Below, piece after piece: positions 62,346-64,000 of a DNA stretch of 64,000 nucleotides. Origin of the DNA: Odiellus spinosus (taxonomy: Eukaryota; Arthropoda; Arachnida; Opiliones; Phalangiidae); the NCBI GenBank assembly GCA_963920705.1, contig CAWUCO010000001.1, forward strand, positions 62,001 through 126,000. Direction: 5' to 3'. The translations under genes were made by a program, and so were the position numbers. The first letter of the stretch is position 1, and every line of letters starts with the position of its first letter. The notes under the pieces were generated by a model. It was given only the letters and a program-made list of their open reading frames with translations. It had not been told where the DNA came from and did no database searches.

Positions 62346-63958
62346 TCCCTACTATATAAAAGTCCATAAATACCTTGTGAGAGTTATTCTTATATAGAAC
62401 ATTTTAGAGATGACGAATTTCTACGTATAAGGTATAACTTTTTATAGAGGTCATCGTGGTCAGCCCACGAGGATGTTGGCAAAACAATTCATTCTATCTT
62501 TTGGTGCAGCTCGTTCCCAAAGGTTTTATTTATTCTAGAAATGTACATACATCCGACAAATCAGAGAATTTCAAAAACTCGAAAATAACAGAACTTCGAT
62601 TTTTGTCCACACTCTAAGAGGTTACTCTGAACATTCTATATATTTTGTAAGCTAACACCCTGACTAGATAGACTCTAGGGTAGATGGTCACTCGTTATTC
62701 AAAGACAAACTAATAAAATATATATTTATTATTTACATTATATCAAGTTGAACTCGGCATGACCGACAAAACGGCAAATCCCTGGGTGGGGGTCAACTCT
62801 TCGGTCAACTACTCAAAGAGTATTGTTCTTCGCACATTGCGGTTTATGTAAGACACAACTAGAAGACCATACCAATATGTGTAGGAAATTTCACCATAAT
62901 ACAACCAATAGATTTTGCTCTAGAGCGGTCCGTGTAAAATTGTCTAGGAGAAGAAGGAGGAGAAGAAGACGAAAGTTTTCGCTTTCAGACAAGTCAAATC
63001 AATACTCCTAATTATCGTAGGGTCATGGATTTGGAATAAGTTGGTCACCTCGTATGTATGATTTGTGTTTGTAACCCTCACGGTTTCGGAGCTACAAGGA
63101 ACGAGGGGTAAAATCGACCAGAAGCTGTGTCGAGATAATATACAGCTTTGGTTCGGGGATAAGTTTTCCCCGGACCTTACTGCGCTTACTATCGTATTAG
63201 CTGTAATTTACGCTAATTCTAAGAAATCCGAATTTTGCTATCCAATGTTTAACTTTTGATTAATATTAATTGTTGTTAATAGATAAATCTTGAAACGGTT
63301 ATCTTCGGCTAAGGCATTTCCATTTAACTATACTATCTGAATTTACAATGTTTTTTTAATCGCGAACAATTAAGGCTGCTTTTCCGCCGAAAGTTACCGA
63401 TTTAAAACACTAGATGGCGCTCTACATCGAACATGGGATCCCCTTTTTCGTTGGGATATCGAGAAGAAGAAAACACCTGACGGTCGAAACGCACGCCACA
63501 CAAATGGGTCTTATCTATTGTAAAGAAAGGGTCAGAGTTCCCCTTTCTAAGCGGGAGAAAAATATTTTCTCCGTTTTGGAAACACCGTCTACCCCTGGCG
63601 GTTTTCATTCGGAACTAGGACTCTGGGTTAACTCAATGGAGAAATTAGAAGGGTGTCTTTCATCCTACGGTTATTTAAAATTAATCAAGCCTAATTTTCC
63701 ATTAACATCTCAAAAAAAGGTGTGATTTCGATCTATGATTTGAGATTATTTTTACGATGATACGGTATTTAGAAATGAAATTACAGGTCGATAACTTGAA
63801 CTTCAATTTTTCACAAAAGTTAAATTTTGATTTTAAACCTAAATATCTTTTAAAATAATAAAGAAGTAGATACATTATACCATTTTAATTGGAACCAAAT
63901 TTCTACGTCACTCGAAAAAGTCCACTATTTGATTTTAAAATTTCTAATAAATTTTTTT
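62346..63958. other. No convincing gene
   Basis: A 103-codon ORF (63414..63725, MALYIEHGIPFFVGISRRRK...) and smaller frames exist, but none resembles a known family. A purine-rich (AGA/AGG) run is present near 62950. Confidence 0.35.
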
Positions 63959-63959
63959 C

Positions 63960-64000
63960 AACCGGGAATCGAACCCGGAGCCTGTAGCTTGAGGGTATGA
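63960..64000 (-). tRNA. tRNA-like 3' end, cut by window edge
   Basis: On the minus strand the text GGCTCCGGGTTCGATTCCCGG forms a T-arm (stem CCGGG/CCCGG with loop TTCGATT). It is followed by TTG and an A-rich tail rather than a clear acceptor with CCA-ready end. It could be a tRNA gene, a tRNA pseudogene or the head of a tRNA-derived SINE. The rest lies outside the window. Confidence 0.35.

Noticed and set aside
1-64000. CRISPR arrays or bacterial operons
   Set aside because: The tandem repeats lack spacers of uniform unique sequence, and the gene content is eukaryotic.

Overview
The window looks like a repeat-rich invertebrate nuclear genome, most likely an arthropod. The evidence is a multi-exon ABCG transporter gene, a Ty1/copia element whose primer-binding site resembles the Drosophila copia one, a Tc1/mariner-type transposase with TA target sites, short TTAGG-like runs, introns of about 60 nt, and many fold-back and MITE elements. 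I could not identify the species.

The centrepiece is a complete Polinton/Maverick (adintovirus-like) element at 25914..45924. It is 20,011 bp long, has inverted terminal repeats of about 399 bp (about 98% identical by eye) and is flanked by a perfect 6-bp duplication, ATGAAG. Its core genes are all open. Rightward on the left half: a small membrane/CxxC protein, penton-like minor capsid protein, small basic virion protein, double-jelly-roll major capsid protein, a 45-aa ORF, a PC4-like protein, retroviral-type integrase and adenain-like protease. Leftward in the middle: a membrane protein, a conserved Pro-rich protein, a basic core protein, packaging ATPase, a BIR (IAP-like) protein, protein-primed DNA polymerase B and three unknown ORFs. 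The right end looks like an accessory or early region. There a bidirectional promoter and two opposite-strand spliced genes appear to interlock: each one's terminal coding exon lies in the other's intron. Two zinc-ribbon modules of similar pattern lie on opposite strands.

Left flank (1..25907): MITEs sharing CAGAAGCC ends and a 7-bp target duplication, several palindromic elements, a satellite of about 106-bp units (3437..5595), and five in-phase exons of an ABCG gene on the minus strand (7755..10109) with mobile elements in its introns. Then come tandem repeats, a composite repeat carrying a long GAGAC microsatellite, an inverted pair of PARP1 pseudogene fragments (14570..17825), a truncated copia element with its 5' LTR (17854..20130), and two fold-back elements.

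Right flank (45931..64000): a fold-back element made of two head-to-head mariner-type transposase fragments (47211..49366), a tandem 182-bp repeat, and a large fold-back element encoding a Cys-rich CXC protein interrupted by other insertions (50960..55191). Next are a non-LTR retrotransposon (broken ORF1, endonuclease part of ORF2) cut by a 200-N gap, a third copy of the composite repeat, and a tRNA-like 3' end at the right edge. Apart from the ABCG exons I see no convincing host gene.
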